Shown here piece by piece: positions 14,437 to 17,049 of a stretch of DNA of 17,049 bases. Made by a program: the position numbers and the translations under genes. Origin of the DNA: JBJXFY01 sp046155815 (GTDB lineage: Bacteria > Verrucomicrobiota > Verrucomicrobiia > Limisphaerales > CAIMTB01). The notes beneath the pieces were generated by a model. The model saw only the letters and a list, made by a program, of their open reading frames with translations. It was not told where the DNA came from and did no database searches. Location of the stretch: positions 1 through 17,049 of the forward strand of contig JBJXFY010000106.1 in NCBI GenBank assembly GCA_046155815.1. The letters are read 5' to 3'. Each line of letters starts with the position of its first letter. The stretch's first letter is position 1.

Positions 14437-16862
14437 ACGATCTCCGCTTCGCCGTTCGCCAACTGTTAAAGCGACCCCTGCTGGCCGCCGTCATCGTGAT
14501 CTCGCTCGCCGTCGGCATCGGCGCCAACACGCTCGTGTTCACCTGGATTCACGCGACGTTGTTCGATGCGATTCCGGGAGCGCCGGAGCCGCAACAACTC
14601 GCCGTCCTCGTGCAAGAGCACAAGTCCGGCGGCCTCAATGACACGATGTCCTTGTCCGACATCGAGTCGCTGGCCATCGAGCGCGAAGTGTTTGCCGGCA
14701 TCACCGCATCGCAGTTTGGCCCCGTTTCGGTGCGCGTGGGCGCGGAGCCGGAATGGCTCTGGGGCCAACTCACCATGGCCAACTTCTTCGACGTGCTCGA
14801 AGTAAAGCCGATGCTCGGTCGCGGGTTTCTCCCCGGAGAAGATCGGCCAGGGACAAAAGATCAGGTTGCCGTGATCAGCCACGAGCTGTGGCAAAAAAAA
14901 TTCCAGGGCGCGGCGGACGTGTTGGGGCGGGTCGTGCAACTCGACCGAAGGCCCGTGACGATCGTCGGCGTGGCGCCACCAGGATTCATTGGGGCCATGG
15001 GTGGCTTGCGCATGGACCTCTGGGTTCCGTTGGCCACCGCATTCAACGACGGCACGCTGCAACCGCGCTACACATCGCGGGGCTGGCGCTGGCTGCATAC
15101 CGTCGCGCGGCTCGCGCCAGGCGTCAGTGTGCGCGAGGCAAACGCAGCGGCCAACGCCGTCGGCCAGCGCATCGCGGCCGAGTTCCCGGAATCCAGCAAG
15201 GACTCGACGTTGCGGGTGATTCCCGTGTGGGAAGCGCCCTGGGGTGGACAGCGTTTGTTTCTCCCATTGTTGCGAGTACTCGCGGTGGTGGCCGGGTTGC
15301 TCCTGCTGCTCGTCACGGCCAACGTCGCAAACTTGTTGCTGGCCCGCGCCCACGAACGGCAGCGCGAGATGAGCCTGCGGCTCGCGCTGGGGGCCTCGAC
15401 CGGCCAGGTGATCCGGCAGTTGCTGACGGAAAGCTCGTTGCTGGCGGTGCTCGGCGGTGCGGGCGGCGTCGCCCTCGCCCTCCTCGGCGCGCACTGGCTT
15501 CTCAAGCTCCTGCCCGAAACCTATCTGCCGATCTCCTACCACTTCAGTTTCGATTGGCGGGTGCTGGGGCTTACCGCTGCGGTGACGCTCGTGACTGGAC
15601 TCTTGTTCGGCCTCGCACCCGCCTTGAACAGCGCCCGCACCGACCTGAACGACGCCCTGAAAGCCGGCGGCCGTGCCACCGCCGGTGCTGGCCCGCGCCA
15701 GGGCTTGCGCCGGGCGCTGGTCATCGGCGAAGTGGCGCTAGCGCTCGTGTTGTTGCTGGGCATGGGGCTCTGTTTCCGCAGCCTCGCAGAAGCCCGGCGG
15801 ATGGACCTGGGACTCAATCCGCGCGGCGTGTGGGTCGCCGGCTTCCGCCTGAATTCACCCGGCGAGAACGAGGCGTCCGTCCGGGATTTTTATCAACGCT
15901 TGCTGACTGAAACCGCCCGCCTGCCCGGCGTGGAAGCGGTCGGTCTCGCGGACTGGTTTCCGCTGGGCTTCGAGGGCGGCAGCAGCTCCGGCGTCAAGGT
16001 GCCCGGCTACGAACCCGTCCCCGGCGAAAGCATGAGCGTGGGCGTGGCCCTGGTCTCACCCGGTTACTTCGAGGCGTTGCGCATTCCACTCCGGGCGGGC
16101 CGGGACTTCACCGCGCAGGACAATTCGCAGGCCTCACCGGTCGCCATCGTTAATGAGGTCTTCGCCAAACGGTATTTCGCCGGCGCCGATCCGGTGGGAC
16201 GGACCCTCAACACCTGGCGCGGCGACACTCGGATCATTGGCGTTGTCGCGACGGGCCGGTACAACGAATTGAGCGAGGCTCCGCAGCCCTTCCTCTATCT
16301 TTCGGCGTGGCAGACCGACAATCGCAACCTCAGCCTGGCGGTTCGCACCACGGGCGATCCCCGGCAACTTGCCCAGCCCGTGCTGCGCCTCGCGCTCTCG
16401 CTGCATCCCGACGCCACGCCCCACGCGGCCATGACTTACGAGGACTTTGTGAGCGCGGCGTTCGCCATCCCCAATGCGGCGGCCACGCTCCTTGGCGTGC
16501 TCGGCGCTTTGGCCCTGTTGCTGGCCGTAATGGGAATATACGCCGTGATGTCCCAGAGCGTGGCCCACCGCGTGCGCGAACTCGGCGTCCGCCTCGCGCT
16601 CGGCGCGAACCCCCGCGACGTGCTCCGCCTGGTCTTGCGCCAGGGTCTCCAGCTGGCCGGGACAGGTTTGGCGATCGGCGCGGTCGCCGGCATCGCCGTG
16701 AGCCGGCTGTTGACCAGCCTGCTGGTCGGCATCTCGGCCGCCGATGCGTTCACCTGGCTGCTTGTGCCGCCAATGCTGCTGGCCGCCGCCTTCGTCGCCT
16801 GTTGGCTGCCCGCCCGCCGCGCTGCGCGGGTGGACCCGATGGTGGCGCTGCGAACGGAGTGA
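14433..16862 (+). CDS. ADOP-type MacB/FtsX permease 5
   Basis: Duplicated orphan permease of 809 residues. The ATG at 14433 overlaps the propeller gene's TGA (ATGA), giving MNDLRFAVRQLLKRPLL; the frame is open upstream to 14193 but that part is inside the propeller gene. Parts: membrane segment 17-40, first periplasmic domain (about 45-272, with VISHELWQKKF at 147-157), segments near 276-302, 333-357 and 376-398, segment 426-450, second periplasmic domain (about 455-680), segments near 682-708, 739-765 and 771-793, and terminal CWLPARRAARVDPMVAL. It differs from permeases 2-4 in the first membrane segment (LLAAVIVISLAVGIGAN) and shares PVWEAPWGGQ (264-273) and PLGFEGG (510-516) with permease 1. 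Junction spacing implies translation coupled to the propeller. No ATPase domain; substrate unknown. Confidence 0.94.
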   Translation: MNDLRFAVRQLLKRPLLAAVIVISLAVGIGANTLVFTWIHATLFDAIPGAPEPQQLAVLVQEHKSGGLNDTMSLSDIESLAIEREVFAGITASQFGPVSVRVGAEPEWLWGQLTMANFFDVLEVKPMLGRGFLPGEDRPGTKDQVAVISHELWQKKFQGAADVLGRVVQLDRRPVTIVGVAPPGFIGAMGGLRMDLWVPLATAFNDGTLQPRYTSRGWRWLHTVARLAPGVSVREANAAANAVGQRIAAEFPESSKDSTLRVIPVWEAPWGGQRLFLPLLRVLAVVAGLLLLLVTANVANLLLARAHERQREMSLRLALGASTGQVIRQLLTESSLLAVLGGAGGVALALLGAHWLLKLLPETYLPISYHFSFDWRVLGLTAAVTLVTGLLFGLAPALNSARTDLNDALKAGGRATAGAGPRQGLRRALVIGEVALALVLLLGMGLCFRSLAEARRMDLGLNPRGVWVAGFRLNSPGENEASVRDFYQRLLTETARLPGVEAVGLADWFPLGFEGGSSSGVKVPGYEPVPGESMSVGVALVSPGYFEALRIPLRAGRDFTAQDNSQASPVAIVNEVFAKRYFAGADPVGRTLNTWRGDTRIIGVVATGRYNELSEAPQPFLYLSAWQTDNRNLSLAVRTTGDPRQLAQPVLRLALSLHPDATPHAAMTYEDFVSAAFAIPNAAATLLGVLGALALLLAVMGIYAVMSQSVAHRVRELGVRLALGANPRDVLRLVLRQGLQLAGTGLAIGAVAGIAVSRLLTSLLVGISAADAFTWLLVPPMLLAAAFVACWLPARRAARVDPMVALRTE

Positions 16863-16863
16863 G

Positions 16864-17049
16864 ATGAACGCTCAACACTCAACTTCGAAGGACTGCCTTA
16901 CGCACCCTTGGGAGTTCAGAGTTGAAAGTTGGTTGTTCGATGTTTCTGTTTCCAAGCACGGACCACGGACGTCCTGCGCTTCGCCTTCCGTTCAAGGAAC
17001 CCGCCCACATCGTCATGATCTGGGAGAACAGTCCGGCAAAGAAGTACGG
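16864..17049 (+). repeat. Repeat-rich tail after permease 5, possibly start of another gene
   Basis: CTCAACACTCAACTT (16871-16885) is imperfectly inverted at 16926-16939, and CACGGAC is tandemly repeated at 16957-16970. An ATG at 16864, one base after the permease stop and preceded by GGAG, opens a frame with no stop for 62 codons to the window edge. A second ATG at 16940, in another frame, is open for 36 codons and reads more like ordinary protein (LPFKEPAHIVMIWENSPAKK). Both are truncated and I recognise neither product. The first may only be repeat DNA without a stop. Confidence 0.35.
16940..17049 (+). CDS. Possible 5' fragment of an unrecognised gene (cut by window edge)
   Basis: An ATG at 16940 opens a frame that stays open to the window end (36 full codons). 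The composition of its second half is protein-like, with LPFKEPAHIVMIWENSPAKK near its end. There is no clear Shine-Dalgarno and the frame overlaps the repeat region, so the start could be wrong or the frame spurious. Product unknown. Confidence 0.25.
   Translation, partial: MFLFPSTDHGRPALRLPFKEPAHIVMIWENSPAKKY

Overview
This window is a high-GC bacterial segment in which every convincing gene lies on the + strand. It holds a tandem set of five large inner-membrane permeases of the MacB/FtsX type. In each the permease unit occurs twice and no ATPase is attached. This is the architecture of the 'acidobacterial duplicated orphan permease' (ADOP) family, which expands into large paralogous sets in Acidobacteriota and Verrucomicrobiota. 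Two secreted-type genes interrupt the set: a 1096-residue protein of unknown function and a PQQ-type beta-propeller. I favour Verrucomicrobiota (Limisphaerales/Pedosphaera-like) over Acidobacteriota because the gaps carry short repeats I associate with that phylum: AGGAGGAAGG/CCTTCCTCC tracts, GTAGGAGCCGA palindromes, and GAACATCG or CTCAACACTCAACTT runs. That assignment rests on memory and is moderate only.

Layout. 1-2037: 3' part of permease 1, whose 5' end lies off the left edge. 2038-2134: purine/pyrimidine inverted repeat with a possible 27-codon leader. 2135-4570: permease 2, probably starting at TTG. 4632-7922: large secreted protein. 7923-8172: a 250-base gap with two GC hairpins and no gene. 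8173-10566: permease 3. 10577-10661: 85-base palindromic element. 10668-13127: permease 4. 13129-14436: PQQ-like propeller, one base after permease 4. 14433-16862: permease 5, overlapping the propeller gene by four bases. 16863-17049: repeat-derived sequence and possibly the start of another gene cut by the right edge.

How the genes may work together. Permeases 2-5 each have about eight predicted membrane segments and two large periplasmic domains, and permease 1 shows the matching C-terminal part. With no ATPase nearby they must use one encoded elsewhere or act without one. The strongest functional link is permease 4, propeller, permease 5, whose junctions (+1 and -4 bases) imply coupled translation. 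A periplasmic propeller working with one or both flanking permeases is a reasonable inference, not shown. Permeases 1 and 5 are the closest pair and bracket permeases 2-4, which share near-identical DNA over their first membrane segment. The block therefore probably grew by repeated duplication. No tRNA, rRNA, CRISPR array, transposase or integrase was seen.
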